DNA of 64,000 nt from Trichodelitschia bisporula. Taxonomy: Eukaryota > Ascomycota > Dothideomycetes > Phaeotrichales > Phaeotrichaceae. Made by a program: the position numbers and the translations under genes. Below the pieces are notes generated by a model that saw only the letters and a list, made by a program, of their open reading frames with translations, ran no database searches and was not told the DNA's origin. Location of the stretch: contig ML996687.1 of assembly GCA_010356995.1 (NCBI GenBank), positions 1,803 to 65,802 of the forward strand, written 5' to 3'. Shown one piece after another: positions 22,622-35,700 of this stretch. Position 1 is the first letter of the stretch. Every line of letters begins with the position of its first letter.

Positions 22622-25600
22622 ATGACTGACCCCAAAGACATCGTTGAAGTGTCTAAAGACGTCGAGCTGTCGGCAGAGGAGAAAAAGTGGAAGGCAAGCC
22701 CGCCGCCCGTGATGCAACTGAACGCGTCTCTAACGTACTCAGAAATGGTACCGCACGCCCTTCGACTACATCCGCCTGCTCACCTCCGCCGACCCCAAAC
22801 CCTTCGACTATGGCCTTCTGCTCACTGGCCTCATCGCTGCTGCCGCCGCCGGCGTGCCCTTCCCTCTCGTCGCCATCCTCTTCGGTCAGGTGATTGACGA
22901 TCTCAATTCGTCGACATGCGACAACAGCGCCCACGCGCTCAGTGCGGCCGATGCGCACGCCTATCAGTCCGATGTTAACAGCAAGATCCTGCTCATCGTG
23001 TACCTCGCCATTGCGCAGTTCGCGTGCATCTACATCCACCTCACATGCTGGACACTGGCCGGCGCGCGTCTCGCGCAGCGTCTCCGCGAGCGCTACTTGC
23101 GGAGTCTCTTGAGGCAGGAAGTCTCGTTCTTCGACAGTATGCCTGCGGGAGAGGTCTCGTCGCGTCTTAATAGCGAGATTCAGAACATCCGCAATGGCAC
23201 CTCTGAGAAGGTCGGGCTGTGTATATCGGCCACCTCGTTTTTCATCACCGCCTATGTCGTTGCCTTCATCAAGGACACGATCCTGGCCGCGATTCTAATA
23301 TCGCTCGTACCGGCTTACTTCATCATGTCTTTTGTTGGCAGTCACTACATCGAGAAGTACTCCGCAGCCATGTCCGATCATCTCGCATCCGCGTCCGCGA
23401 TTGCCTCCGAAGCCCTCTCACACGTTCCGGTTGTGCACGCTTTCAGTGCGAATGCGCGGCTGGAGGTCAAGTTTGCGGCAGACCTCGTGCTTGCACGCAA
23501 GGAGGGCATTAAGAAGGCCGTCGCGACGGGCGTGCAGTGCGGCTTCATGTACTTCATCGCCTACGCCGCAAACGCCCTGGCCTTCTGGCAGGGCAGCAAA
23601 ACAATCGCGGATGCCGTGCGCGACGATTCAAACGCATCGGTGGGCAAGGTGTACACGGTGATTTTCGTCCTCGTAGATGGTCAGTCGCCCACCCTTACCT
23701 TCCGTACGCAGCTAACTCCCTAGCCACCCTCATGCTAAGCCAAGTCGCACCCTTCCTCCAAATCTTCGGCGTCGCCACAGGCGCTTTCCGCAAACTCCGC
23801 GAGGACATGCGGCACCAGTCCGCCTACGACGGAACATGTGAAGTGAAGGGCGAATTCCCGGATATCCAGGGCAACATCGAGTTCCGCGAGGTGTCCTTCG
23901 CGTACCCCTCGCGACCAGACCGGACCGTCCTGAAGGGCGTGTCCATCTCCTTCCCCTCCGCGAAGCACACCGCGCTCGTCGGTCTCTCCGGCAGCGGCAA
24001 GTCCACCATCGCGGGCCTTACGACCCGCCTTTACGACCCCAAATCTGGCACCATTACCATCGACGGCGTCGACGTGCGCGACATCAACGTGCGGCACCTG
24101 CGCAGCTTCATTAGCCTGGTGCAACAGGACCCGGCGTTCCTGGACCGGTCTATCCTCGAGAACATCGCGCTGGGCCTGATCAACAGCCCTGCGGCCGAGC
24201 ACGTGCCACTCAAGCCTGTGCTGCTCAGCCACGAGCTCGCCGCGTTTGTGGAGGATATCCGCCGGCACCGCACGAAGGACATCCTCGCTGTGGCGCAAGC
24301 CAGAGGCCCGGAGATCACGCGCATCGTCATGCTGGTCCAGGAAGCAGCCTCCCTCGCCGATGCAGCGTCTTTCATTGAGAACCTGCAATTCGGATACGCG
24401 ACTAGCATCGGCTCGAGCGGGAATTTGCTCAGTGGCGGGCAGAAGCAGCGCGTTGCGCTCGCGAGAGCTCTAGTGCGCGATCCACGGATTTTGATCCTGG
24501 ACGAGGCGACTGCGTCGCTGGATTCGCAATCTGAGCTACGGATCCAGGAGGCGCTGGAGAGGATTGCGGGTGGGAGAACACTGATTTCGATTGCGCATCG
24601 GATTTCGACGGTGAGGGGGGCGGATAATATTATTGTTATGCGCGATGGGGATGTGCTGGAGCAGGGGAGGCATGCGGAACTGATGGCGAGGAAGGGTGCT
24701 TATGCGGAGCTTGTGGCTTTGCAGGGGCTGGATAAGGCTGCGCCGAAGAATGGGGAGAAGGATGTTGAGAAGGCGCCCAAGGCTATTACGTCGAAGGAGA
24801 TGTCTACGGGCTCCAATCTCAGCGTCGACTTACCTTCAGAGTCGGACGAGAAAGCTGTCGAGGAGAGAGGCGAAGACGACGAAGAAGCACCAGGTGTATC
24901 ATCTGAACGCAGCCTTCTCTCAATATTCAAATCCATCGGTCCCCTCATCCGCCGCGACATCCTCGTCGTCCTCATCGCCCTACTAGGCGCCGTCGTCGTC
25001 GGCGGCGCCTTCTCCGCCGAATCCGTCATCTTCGGCAATACAGTCGGGCACCTCTCGCCCTGCAACAGCGAATCCAGCATCCGATCCGCCGGCAACTTCT
25101 TCGGGCTCATGTTCTTCGTCCTCGCCATCATCGAGTTCTTCGCCAACTTCGTCAGCTGGTCGGGTTTCGGGTTTGTGTCCGAGAAGCTGCTGTACACGGT
25201 GCGGGTTCTATCGTTCCGCGCGCTATTCGAGCAGGATCTGCAGTGGCATCAAAGTGAGGACCGCACGCCCTCGGGCCTGCTGTCTGTGATTACGAAGGAC
25301 GGGAACGCGCTCGGTGGGCTCAGCGGCTCAATAATCGGCACCATCCTCTCCATCCTAATCAACATGATCGTCGCCGTCGTGCTCACGCACATCGTCGCCT
25401 GGCGCATCGCCCTCGTGTGTCTCGCTACCGTCCCCCTCCTCCTCGGCACCGGCCTCATGGAACTCCGCATCCTCTCCGCCTTCGAAGAAAAGCACGAAAC
25501 CGCCTACTCCAAATCCGTCTCCATCGCCGTCGAAGCCGTAAACAGCATCAAAACCATCGCCGCCTTCAGTCTCGAGCACGAAACCCTCTCTTCCTACCGG

Positions 25601-26728
25601 CGCCAACTCGCGGGACCGAGGAAAGAAACGACCCTCGTAACCCTGCACGCCAGTTTCTGGCTTGCAATGACTTATTTCATGGGGAACCTGTCCTATGCGC
25701 TGGCGTTCTGGTGGGGCAGCAAGCAGATCATCGAAGGGCGGTACACGCAAACCCAATTTCTGATCGTGGTTATGAGTCTACTCGTCTCCGCCCAGCTGTG
25801 GAGTCAAATGTTCGCCCTCGCGCCCGAGCTCTCATCTGCCCGCGCCGCCGTGGCCCGCATCCTCAATCTCCTCGACCTCGGGCAGAGCCGCACGCTCCAT
25901 CCCCCGCCGGACCTGGGGGGGCGCGATATCGAGAAATCAGCCGAAGCGAAACCTCCACCTCGCGCGGCCGGTGCATCTGTCACCTTCCGCGACGTGGGCT
26001 TCGCGTACCCCGCCCGCCCCTCCGTCCCCGTGTTGCACGATCTCAACTTACACATCGCGCCGGGCCAATACGCTGCGCTGGTAGGCCCGAGCGGCGCAGG
26101 GAAGTCCACTGTCATATCGCTCATTGAGAGGTTATACACCCCCACCGCTGGGGTCGTCGAGATCGATGGGCGGGATATAGCGCGCCTCGGGGTCGGGTTT
26201 AGGGATGATCTGGCGTATGTGCCGCAGGATGCGGCGCTGTTTGATGGGAGTGTGCGATTCAATGTTGCCTTGGGCGCGAGGCCGGGGGTTGAACCGAGTG
26301 ATGCGGAGATTGACGAGGCATGTCGCGTGGCGAATGTGCATGATGTTATTGCGGGTTTGCCGGAGGGGTACGATACGCAGGTTGGTCCTAATGGGGGGCA
26401 GTTGAGTGGGGGGCAGAAACAGCGGCTTGCTATTGCGAGGGCGCTTGTGAGGAAGCCGAGACTGCTGATACTGGATGAGAGTACGAGTGCGTTGGATGCG
26501 GAGAGTGAGGGGTTACTGCAGGAGGGGTTGGAACGGGCGGTGCGGGGCGGAGGGATGACGGTTGTGGCTATTGCGCATAGGCTTAGGACGGTGAGGGCGG
26601 CGGATGTGATTTTTGTGGTTGAGGAGGGGAGGTGTGTGGATAGGGGGAGGCATGAGGAGCTGATGGAGAGGAGTGAGACGTATAGGGCGAATGCGGTTTT
26701 GCAGATGTTGGATGCGGGGGGCGTATAG
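22622..26728 (+). CDS. Full-size ABC transporter, ABCB/MDR type, probably siderophore-linked
   Basis: Three exons, 1337 residues. Exon 1 (MTDPKDIVEVSKDVELS) ends KKWK at a rare GC donor: intron 22694-22742 runs GCAAGC..TCAG and restores KWKKWYRTPFDYIRLL. A second intron lies at 23680-23723. Layout is TMD1-NBD1-TMD2-NBD2. NBD1 has Walker A GLSGSGKST, signature LSGGQKQR and Walker B ILILDEATASLD. NBD2 has GPSGAGKST, LSGGQKQR and LLILDESTSALD. Six helices precede each NBD, with an acidic linker around EERGEDDEEAPG. The type matches the SitT/AbcB group found beside fungal siderophore genes, thought to export siderophore or breakdown products. It diverges from the SIT transporter and converges with the acyltransferase gene. 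Confidence 0.9.
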
Positions 26729-27128
26729 TTGAGGCTCTTGGAGGCTGGATATGTAGCATGATGAAATGAATCCCATTTTTCTCGAATTTGAAGGTTTCTC
26801 TTGTGTGATCGTGTGTTGCGAATCCCGGAATACTTCCCAAGTCATCCGTTAAGGCTTACATTCGGTGTGATGAGGCTCCCCCAGATTATCCCGGGAAAAT
26901 GAGATCGAACGATCACCCAGACGGAAAGGAATCCAGTCTGAGAAAACAGTGAATCTCTATCTCACTCGCATGGCATCGATTGCAAGATATCTCGAGAACG
27001 AACACGAGCGGGGCCATTCTGAACCATTTCTGGCACGATGGATACTACGTTAAAAGCAGAAAGAACCTCACATTCTATATACAGCCTAAGAAACAACTAC
27101 GAACCGTCCTCAATCCCCAACCTACACC
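26729..27128. other. Convergent 3' region
   Basis: About 400 bp between the stops of the ABC transporter (+) and the acyltransferase (-). It should hold both transcript ends. No gene or notable repeat is seen. Confidence 0.5.
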
Positions 27129-28445
27129 CTACAACTTCGCCGGCAACGGCACCCCCGTCCCCGCAATGAAACCCCCCTGCTGATTCAACGGACAAAGCTG
27201 AAAAAACCTCTCCCGCGTAACCCTCACCAACACCGCCCTCTTATGCGGGAAATCCACAAACTTCTCCACATTCAAGCCGTGGGTGTAGTCATACACAAGC
27301 ACGCCCGCGTTATGCGCCGCCGGCTCGCCCACCACCGCCCCCGTCCGCGCATCATCCAGGAAGCAGAAATGGATTATGCAGCTCCACCACCCGAGCACAC
27401 GGTGCCGGCCCCTGTACCGCGCATCGCCCACCAGGGAGTGCCGCCCGCGGTCCCAATCGCCTGCGGCGTAGTGTGCGCCCACGTGGTCTTCTTTCGTCCA
27501 GTATATCTCGAAGTAGCTGAACGCCACGTCATCGAAGCGGCCTAGCACAGGCAAGCTATGCGGATCATCGTGCTGCTTCTGTAGATATGCGCGGTGGGCT
27601 CCGAGACTACCGGCCTCGTTCCACCCGCGCGCCACGCGGGGATCGTTCTGCCACTTGTGGAACAGCGCGACGTGGGCCTCGTCGTTGACATCGAGAGCCT
27701 GGAGGCTGAAATGCGCGTCGAGCGAGGGGATGTAACGCGAATACACGATACTGCCCGGCGTTGGCTTCGCGGGGCGGGACGGGTGCAGCATGTGCACGCG
27801 GCTGCCCGGGAACCCGGTTGTTAGGACTTGGGAAGGGACTTCGATGGGTAAGCTCGGCCGGGTGGAGGGCGTCCATGCGGGGTGGGTGCCGAAGGGCGAG
27901 GCGGCGCCTTGCCAGAAGGCTGCCCGGTGGAGGATGAGTTCTGCGGTCGGGGTGGTGGGTTGCGGGGTGTCGATCGGGGTGGGGTGGGGGGTTGCGAGGG
28001 TGGAAACGATGAGCGAGCGTTTGAGGGCTTCGCTGTCGGTGCCGGTGAGCGTCGCGCGGATGATTTCAAGGTCCGGGTGGAGCTGAAGGAGGGCGTGGAC
28101 GATGAGCCAGATTTGCCCGAGGGAGGGGGCGGCGCCGCTCCAGGTCAGGGTTGTGGAGGGGGCGCGGAGGGCGCGAGCCCAGGGGGTGTTGTCTGAGGTT
28201 GGGGGGACGGAGGCATCGGATGGAGTTTGCGGTGCGGTGAAGGTGAGGGTGGTGTTGTGGAGGGGAGATGGGGGCTCGAGGGCGGAGGAGGAGGGGTCTG
28301 AGGAGCGGAGGACTTGGAGGCCGGTGGTGTTGGGGGCTTGCGTGGGTACGACGTAGTAGGTTGTGAGGTGTGGGTGGGGGAGGCGGAGTTTGGTGAGGGC
28401 GATGGGTTTGAGGGGGTCGGTTGATGTGGTGGTGGTGGTGGCCAT
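27129..28445 (-). CDS. sidF-like: SidF-like N5-hydroxyornithine acyltransferase
   Basis: Single exon, 438 residues. The C-terminal two-thirds is the IucB/SidF/SidL GNAT domain: FHKWQNDPRVARGWNEAGSL, HRAYLQKQHDDPHSLPVLG, FSYFEIYWTKEDHVGAHYAA, DRGRHSLVGDARYRG and VVGEPAAHN. The family transfers an acyl group (anhydromevalonyl for SidF, acetyl for SidL) from CoA to N5-hydroxyornithine. The protein ends AKL, a peroxisomal PTS1 tripeptide; Aspergillus SidF is known to be peroxisomal, which favours SidF over cytosolic SidL. The N-terminus (MATTTTTSTDPLKP) and a Pro/Ser-rich stretch are less conserved. It shares a 1.3-kb divergent promoter interval with the synthetase gene, containing two ATCTGATAA sites. 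Confidence 0.85.
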   Translation of the reverse strand: MATTTTTSTDPLKPIALTKLRLPHPHLTTYYVVPTQAPNTTGLQVLRSSDPSSSALEPPSPLHNTTLTFTAPQTPSDASVPPTSDNTPWARALRAPSTTLTWSGAAPSLGQIWLIVHALLQLHPDLEIIRATLTGTDSEALKRSLIVSTLATPHPTPIDTPQPTTPTAELILHRAAFWQGAASPFGTHPAWTPSTRPSLPIEVPSQVLTTGFPGSRVHMLHPSRPAKPTPGSIVYSRYIPSLDAHFSLQALDVNDEAHVALFHKWQNDPRVARGWNEAGSLGAHRAYLQKQHDDPHSLPVLGRFDDVAFSYFEIYWTKEDHVGAHYAAGDWDRGRHSLVGDARYRGRHRVLGWWSCIIHFCFLDDARTGAVVGEPAAHNAGVLVYDYTHGLNVEKFVDFPHKRAVLVRVTRERFFQLCPLNQQGGFIAGTGVPLPAKL

Positions 28446-28805
28446 GATTGCGGTGCGGATGTGACGAGGTCAGAGAAGGACGACACAAGAAGAGTCGAAG
28501 GGCGGCACGTCAGGCAAAAGGCAAACGTCGGGACAAAAGAAAGCGATCAGCCAGCTTCAGAAAAGGATGACGGAATACGGGCCTACGTTCCCATCGTGAT
28601 ACCACCCTTCAACCGAACCGATATCGGCCGAGTGCCCGGCTGACTCGGAGTGCTGGCGGTCTGCCCAGCATGGCGGCGACCAGGCATAGCGAAGAATTTT
28701 CCACCATAATGAGCAGTAGAAAACGGCAAGGCGATTTACCGGGCCATGATGGTTTGTTTCCACTTGCAGGTCGTGATGGGCGACAAAGTGGAGACCGGGG
28801 GAAGG

Positions 28806-28814
28806 ATCTGATAA
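28806..28814 (+). promoter_or_regulatory. Iron-GATA-factor-like site (ATCTGATAA)
   Basis: Exact match to the ATCWGATAA consensus of fungal SreA-type iron regulators, in the shared promoter interval of the acyltransferase and synthetase genes. Confidence 0.6.
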
Positions 28815-28880
28815 GCCGTGGGTGGAGTGATCAGCAAGCTCTGACATGGGAAAATGCGCGTGGCGCCATGGATTCGACGG

Positions 28881-28889
28881 ATCTGATAA
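28881..28889 (+). promoter_or_regulatory. Iron-GATA-factor-like site (ATCTGATAA)
   Basis: Second exact ATCTGATAA, 75 bp from the first and in the same orientation. Paired sites fit the known preference of iron-GATA factors with two zinc fingers for several adjacent GATA elements. Confidence 0.6.
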
Positions 28890-29720
28890 CTCTAACTGGA
28901 CTGCAGACCATATTAGAGCGAAAAAAGCGTTGTGTTGGCGTGTCTGCAGGGTATCCATGTGGGGGGGTGAGTGGAGAGAAGGCCGGGCGACATGGACAAG
29001 ACGGAGCAATAAGGCGCGCGCGGCACGCGATGTCTAGCCTTGTTCCGATCCCGAAATAACGTTAAGGGGATTTCGCGTGCCGTTTGTGCGAGCCGTCGCG
29101 TGTCTCGGCACCTTGGCGGTCTCTTGTCGCGAAATTCGTCATCGTCAAGCTCTTCGACCTCTGCTTCACTGTCCACTCACTGTCCACTTTCATCAACTCC
29201 CAAACAACCCCACCTTGCTAGCTCGCGGCATCACCCGCCAGGGCTCCCTTGATTCAAAAACCGAAATATCCGCATCGTCCGCATCCGACGCTAGCTGGGG
29301 TGCGCCGGTCGTCTGCTGGTCGTTGTATTGTATTGCTCGTCTTTCACCGCCTTCGAACTGACGATGCCCCAGTCGCTGGCTCCACTGGCTCCACTGGCTC
29401 CATTCTCTGCCCCAGCGTCCAGATCACCGCTTCGCTCGACCATGGGTGTTTCACCGATGGACGGAGAGCATGGGATCGGACTGGAAACTGGAGTCTGGCG
29501 AGAGGTCGGGTCTTGGAGCATGAGGGTCCTAATGACGATGCCGTCGCGGTTCTGGCGCGAATTTCCCTCCATTGCTCGGATCTCATATTCTCCATATCAA
29601 CGTTCACGCGTAGCTTTCGTGCAGGCATTGTCTTTTCCCTTGTGTTGAGCATGAATCTATGATCTCCCGTGCATCATCCCACACCCTTAATCCCTACGAT
29701 CTACGTCAGGCCTCACTGCG

Positions 29721-32700
29721 ATGGGCATCTTGACAGCGGCGGAGCCGGAGGGGCAGCGTGAGGTTGGGGGACCCGTCAAGAAGAGGGATTCCTTTGGCCT
29801 GCCCGCCAACAGTTCTGGCGGTTCACAACATGCCAACGCCGAAGTCCAGCAGGGAGATCTCGGGTTTTTGCCATTCAAGCTGCGTCCGCTCGCTGGAGAA
29901 CTGAAGGAGCGGCAGGAAGATATCCTGCTGCTGGCATGGCTTCTTGTCCTCTCCCGGTACAGCGTTGATGGCGATGCCGACTTGAGCTGGGGACACTCCG
30001 AGCTGGACGATGATGGCGAGTGTGAGCATAACGTCTCTTCAACTTTATCCACAGCCGATGTCCGGTTGGACAAGGGAGCGTCAGCCTTGTCGCTGCTGGA
30101 ACACGTCAAGGCTGAGTCGTCCCATGGCGATGATATCTTCTTTTTCAGCGACACGGCATCAGACTTGTCAGACGGGAATGATAAGAATACCGAAGCCAGT
30201 GTAAGCCGCCCGCCAGAGTACTTGTCCAGTCTGACCTCGCAGTGGAAAGTGCAGTTAGATGTCATGCTCTGCGGAGCATACATCTGGGTCCGGTCGTCAT
30301 GGAACCGGACGACCAAGCACATGGCCCTGAACCATGTCCACTCCTTCGTACATATCGTCAACTCTATTCGCTCCAACCCCAGCGCAATACTCTCAGACAT
30401 CCTCCAAATCAACCCTTGGGAGCGGGCCCAGCTTTGGCACTGGAACCGTGAGCTGCCGCCGAACATCGATGTTTGCACCCACGACCTCATCTCCGATCGA
30501 GCGCGGAAGCAGCCCAAAGATGAAGCCGTATACTCATGGGACGGAAGTTTGACCTACGAAGAGGTTGAGGCGTATTCAACTTTTTTGGCAAATCAGCTTG
30601 TGGCGCAAGGCGTTGGCGTCGGCACCATCGTTCCTCTCTGCTTCGAGAAGTCCCGATGGACTGTCGTCGCTGTCCTCGCCGTCATGAAGGCCGGCGGCAC
30701 ATTCGTACTCATGGATCCCAGTCAGCCGCTAGCTCGGCTGCACACAATTGCTGAGGAGGTGCGCGCCACACTCATCATCACCTCACAGAAGCAGTTTGAA
30801 CTCGGCGCGGACGTCGTTCCGGGTGGCAAGGCGATCTCCATCGGACAAGACAACTTCCAGTTCGATCCAAGCACGCAGGTCTTCCCCAAGCTGCCGCCAG
30901 TACCGCCTTCTGCCATTCTTTACATCATCTTCACATCAGGTAGCACCGGCAAACCCAAGGGCGTCATCATCTCCCACGAGACGTACACCAGCGGTGTAAT
31001 TCCGCGCGCCGATATGGTGGGCTACAACGTGGACTCGCGCGTCCTGGACTTTGCGTCATACGCATTCGATGTATCCATCGACAGCATGCTCTGCACGCTC
31101 ATGCAGGGAGGATGTCTCTGCATTCCGTCAAACGAAGACCGCGTCAACGACCTCAACGGCGTGATCCGGCGCATGGGCGTCACTATGGCCAACATGACCC
31201 CGTCCGTGGCGCGCGTCCTTGATGCCGACATCATCCCGTCGCTGAGCAGTCTAGGCCTGGGTGGCGAGTCGGTGTCACCACGCGACGTCGCTGCATGGGG
31301 CAAGCACACGCGGATCGTCATCGGGTACGGCCCCTCGGAGTGTACCGTCGGCTGCACGATCAACAGCAGCGCGGCCAAGGGCCGCGACTACGTCGACATC
31401 GGTCAAGCCACCGGTGCAGTACTCTGGCTCGTCGATCCAGACGATTACAACCGCCTAACGCCATTGGGAGGTGTGGGCGAGCTCCTTGTCGAGGGACCTG
31501 TTGTTGGTCAGGGATATCTGCATGATCCCGCCAAGACGGCCACTTCATTTATCGAAGACCCGACGTGGCTTCTCGAAGGCGACGGTTCGGGCAACGGGCG
31601 CCATGGGCGCATGTACATGACCGGAGACTTGGTGCGGTACGACCCGGACGGCTCAGGTGCGTTGGTCTTCGTTGGCCGCAAGGACACGCAGGTGAAGCTG
31701 CGGGGTCAGCGCGTGGAACTCGGCGAGGTGGAGCATCACCTGCGGACGCTGCTTCCGTCCGGCGTCACGGTTACGGCGGAGGTTGTTGCCCCCAAAGGCC
31801 ACAAGGGCGAGCCGATTCTGGTGGCTTTCCTTGCAGAGGATGCGGAAAGGGACAGCACCGATGGACCGAAGCCGGCACTGGCGCCGACGACGGTATCTGC
31901 TCGCCTCGAGGCAGCGCTTGCGACTATGGATAAGGATCTGGCGCAGGTCCTTCCGGTGTACATGGTCCCATCGGCATATATTCCCGTAAATTTCATGCCG
32001 ATTCTCGTCTCTGGAAAGACGGACCGCAAGAGCCTTCGAGAGCTGGCCGCGTTAGGTAGGCTACAACAGCTTGCCCAGAATACTTCCGATGGCGATAAGA
32101 ACGGACCGGAGACGACTATGGAGAAACGCCTGCAGCAGATCTGGAGTGCCGCCCTCAGCATCTCAGCCGATGCCATTACTTCTGGTGACAATTTCTTCAA
32201 CATTGGGGGCGACTCCCTGACGGCCATGAAGCTGGTGGCTACGGCGCGCGAGGCGGGCATTCTGTTGACTGTGGCTGACATCTTCCGCAACCCCAAGCTC
32301 TCGGAGATGGCATCTATTGCAGTCGCCGAGGACGCCGCCGATGTTGAAGTGCTTCCATTTTCTGTGCTAGCTGATGGATGGAGGATGGAGGATGCATGCG
32401 CTGAAGCTGCCGCTGCATGCGGTGTTGACCCAGCTGCAATTGAAGACATCTACCCGTGCACACCGCTGCAGGAAACTCTCATGGCCTTCTCGGTCAAATC
32501 CACCGACGTCTACATAGCCCAGCGGGTTATCGAGCTGCCCGATCTGGAGCGCACCGAAAAGCTCAAAGCTGCATGGGAGGCCGCCACCACCGAAAGCCCT
32601 GTTCTCCGCACTCGCATCGCCCAGTTCCCAGACCGCGGACTCATGCAAGTCATCGTCAAGGAGAGCATCACCTGGCAAACGGGCTCCAATCTCGAAGAAT

Positions 32701-35700
32701 ATCTCGCCCGCGACCGCAGCACGCGCGTGGATCTCGGCGACGCTCTTTCACGGTACGCCATCATTTGGCAAGGGGACAAAGGGTACTTTGTGTGGACTGT
32801 CCACCATGCCCTTTACGACGGGTGGTCCACTCCACTGGTGCTAGACCGTGTGAAGCGGGCGTACGAAGGGCTCTCCACCTCGCGCCCTGCCCAGATGAAG
32901 CACTTCGTTCAATGGCTGAGCCATCCCGACCGTGAGTCCTCGAAGGATTTCTGGCGTCTCCAGCTCCAGAATGCGACCGGGCCGCAGTTTCCGAGTCTCC
33001 CATCCCGTACATACCTGACCAAAGCGGACGCCCTTTTGCAGAGATATATACCGCTCAAACGCCACGGTAACGTAACGACCACACCGGCCACATTAATCCG
33101 TGCCGCCTGGGCGCTCGTGGCATCGCAACTCACCGGATCCGACGATGTCATCTTTGGCGAGACCTTTACCGGGCGCAGCGTGCCGGTCAAAGGCGCGGAC
33201 CAGATTGAAGGCCCAATGATTACGACGGTTCCAGTCCGCATCACCATCGACCGTGCCGCTCAAATTCCAGAGTTTCTGCAGCGCATCCACGATCAATCCA
33301 TTGCACGCATCCAGCACGAGCATGTGGGGTTGCAGAATATCCGCCGCGTCAGCACCGACGCGCAAATTGCCTGCGAGGTCAAGACGGGTCTCGTCATTCA
33401 GCCCTTCGAGGCGGTGAGCGAGGGCGAGGAGTTGCTTCCCGGGTTCAAGATCCTCGGTGAAGCGGATCCAGCGCGCGAGGCGCTTGAGTTCAATTCCTAC
33501 GCGCTCATGCTAGTCTGCGCGCTGCGTTCCGATGGCTTTCAGTTGTACGCCAGCTTTGACTCCAACGTCATTGAGGTGGCGCAGACGGAGCGCGTTCTGT
33601 CCCAGTTTGAGTGCGCATTTGAGCAGCTGGCTAAGGGCGAGGCAATCTCTGTCGGCGATGTGAGCTGCCTCAGTGAGCAAGATGTTGTCGACATTTGGCG
33701 CTGGAACGGGCCGCCCCCGGCTCGCATCGATGCTGGCGGTCTCGTCACAGGCAGTGGCGAACCTGGGTTCCCTAGGATCACCGTCCCATGGGTAGTGCAC
33801 TCTCGACATCCCGAGCGTCTGGCGCCAATCGGTGCGGTAGGAGAGCTGCTCATCGAAGGCCCGCTTGCTTCCAAGGATTTCATTGAGGATCCGGCATGGC
33901 TTGTGGCTGGCTACAAGCATGTCTCCGGGCGGCATGGCAAGTTGCATAGGACGGGTGACTTGGTTCGGTACCGTGCTGATGGCTTGCTGTCGTTTGTTGG
34001 CCGCAAGGACACGCAGGTCACGCTTCAGGGGCAGGCAATGGATCTCACTGAGGTTGAGCATCAACTTCGCAAGCACCTCCCTGCTGGGACCGAGGTTGCG
34101 GCTGATCTCGTCACTCCTCTGACGGAGGGCCAGCCGGAGCCTGTACTAGTCGCCTATATTGGTACCAACTCCACCGACGGCCTGGTGAACATTGGTCTGC
34201 AAGGCGATTCTGATGTCATATCTCCGACTCTCCCTTCGGCCTTGCAGGAAGCGCTTCTGGTCATCAACCGCGCACTCATCGAAGTTCTCCCGCCACACAT
34301 GGTTCCCTCGGTGTACATCCCCCTTCGCCACTTCCCGCCGACCGACAAAGCAGGCCGCCAGCAGTTTACCGCCATAGGGTCTTCCTTGACTCAAGAATGC
34401 ATCCAAAACCTCAAGGCCGCCTTTGCCCGCCTCCGGAGCGCCCATTCGCAGAACAAGCTCGCCCCGCGCACCGACAAGGAACGCGCACTCCAGCAGCTCT
34501 GGAGCCAAGTTCTGGACATGGACCCAGCGGCCATTACTACCGAGGATAGCTTCTTCCGTCTCGGCGGTGACTCCATCATGGCTATGAAGCTGGTGTCCGC
34601 GGCGCGGCATGCGGGATATGTCCTCTCGGTGGCGGATGTGTTCCGACACATGCGCTTGGGCAATATGGCGACGGTGCTTGCGGATGGGAAGGAGATTGCC
34701 GTGTCACAGGTGGTCAAGCCGTTCACTTCACTGGGAGGTATAGACGTGCAGGATTTCCTTGTCCAGATCAAGTCCGCGTTGGCGGATCCCGACTCAAAAA
34801 TCAAGGACGTCCTGCCCCTCACTGGCCCGCAGGAAATGGATATCAAGGCCACCGTGGATGCGCCGCGCAGTTCATTCCAGTATAATATTCTCTACCTGGA
34901 TCCGGCCGTGGATCTGGGGCGCTTGCTGCACGGTTGCCAGTCCCTTGTCGCTCACCACGACATCCTGCGGACAGTTTTTATCAACACCAGCGACAAATAT
35001 CTGCAAGTGGTCTTGGAGCACCTCGACGTTCCGGTGGAGAACTTCACTACAGACAGCGACCTGGCCAAGTTCACCAACGAAATCTGCGCCGCTGACATCG
35101 AAAAGCCTTGTCCGCTGGGCTCCACCTTCCTCAAGTTCTTCTTCATCCGCAGTGTTTCCAAGAACGCCTTCGTCTTCCGCATTTCCCATGCGCAATATGA
35201 CGGTGTCTCCCTCGCTGAGCTGATGCGCCAATTCAACCTCGCCTACCACAACGAGAAACTCCCCTCCACACCACCCTTCGCGTCATACATCAACCACATG
35301 ATTACCGCCCGGCCCGCAGCCACGGAGTACTGGCGCATCCGCCTCGCAGGCGCAGCACTCACGCGCCTCCCCCCGCTGACACCGGAGAAATCCACCAAAC
35401 CTGTCTTCCTCACTCGCGACATCGACGTCTCAGCCAAGCCCGCAAACATAACGCTAGCAACAATGCTCAGCGCAGCCTGGGCCCTCGTCCTCTCCCGCAC
35501 GCTATCCAAGCGCGATATCGTCTTCGGCAGCGTCGCCTCAGGCCGCTCCATCGACCTACCAGACGTAGGCTCCATCGTTGGCCCCTGCTACCAATTCACG
35601 CCCGTGCGGACAACCTTCGCAGATGGCTGGACGAGCACCGATCTACTCCGCGCAGTGCAGGCGCAGTATGCAGAGGCGTTGCCGCATGAGCATCTAGGCA

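Larger units (their letters stand above)
28446..29720. other. Divergent promoter interval, acyltransferase/synthetase
   Basis: 1.27 kb between two divergent siderophore genes. It contains two perfect ATCTGATAA sites (28806, 28881) and a short TGGCTCCAC tandem run near 29377-29405. Short open frames here have no recognisable content. Confidence 0.6.

Noticed and set aside
23735-24388. Minus-strand frame of 217 codons inside the ABC transporter
   Set aside because: Fully covered by the first nucleotide-binding domain on the plus strand.
25355-25756. Gly/Asp/Glu-rich minus-strand frame within the ABC transporter
   Set aside because: Antisense composition artefact of the second membrane domain.
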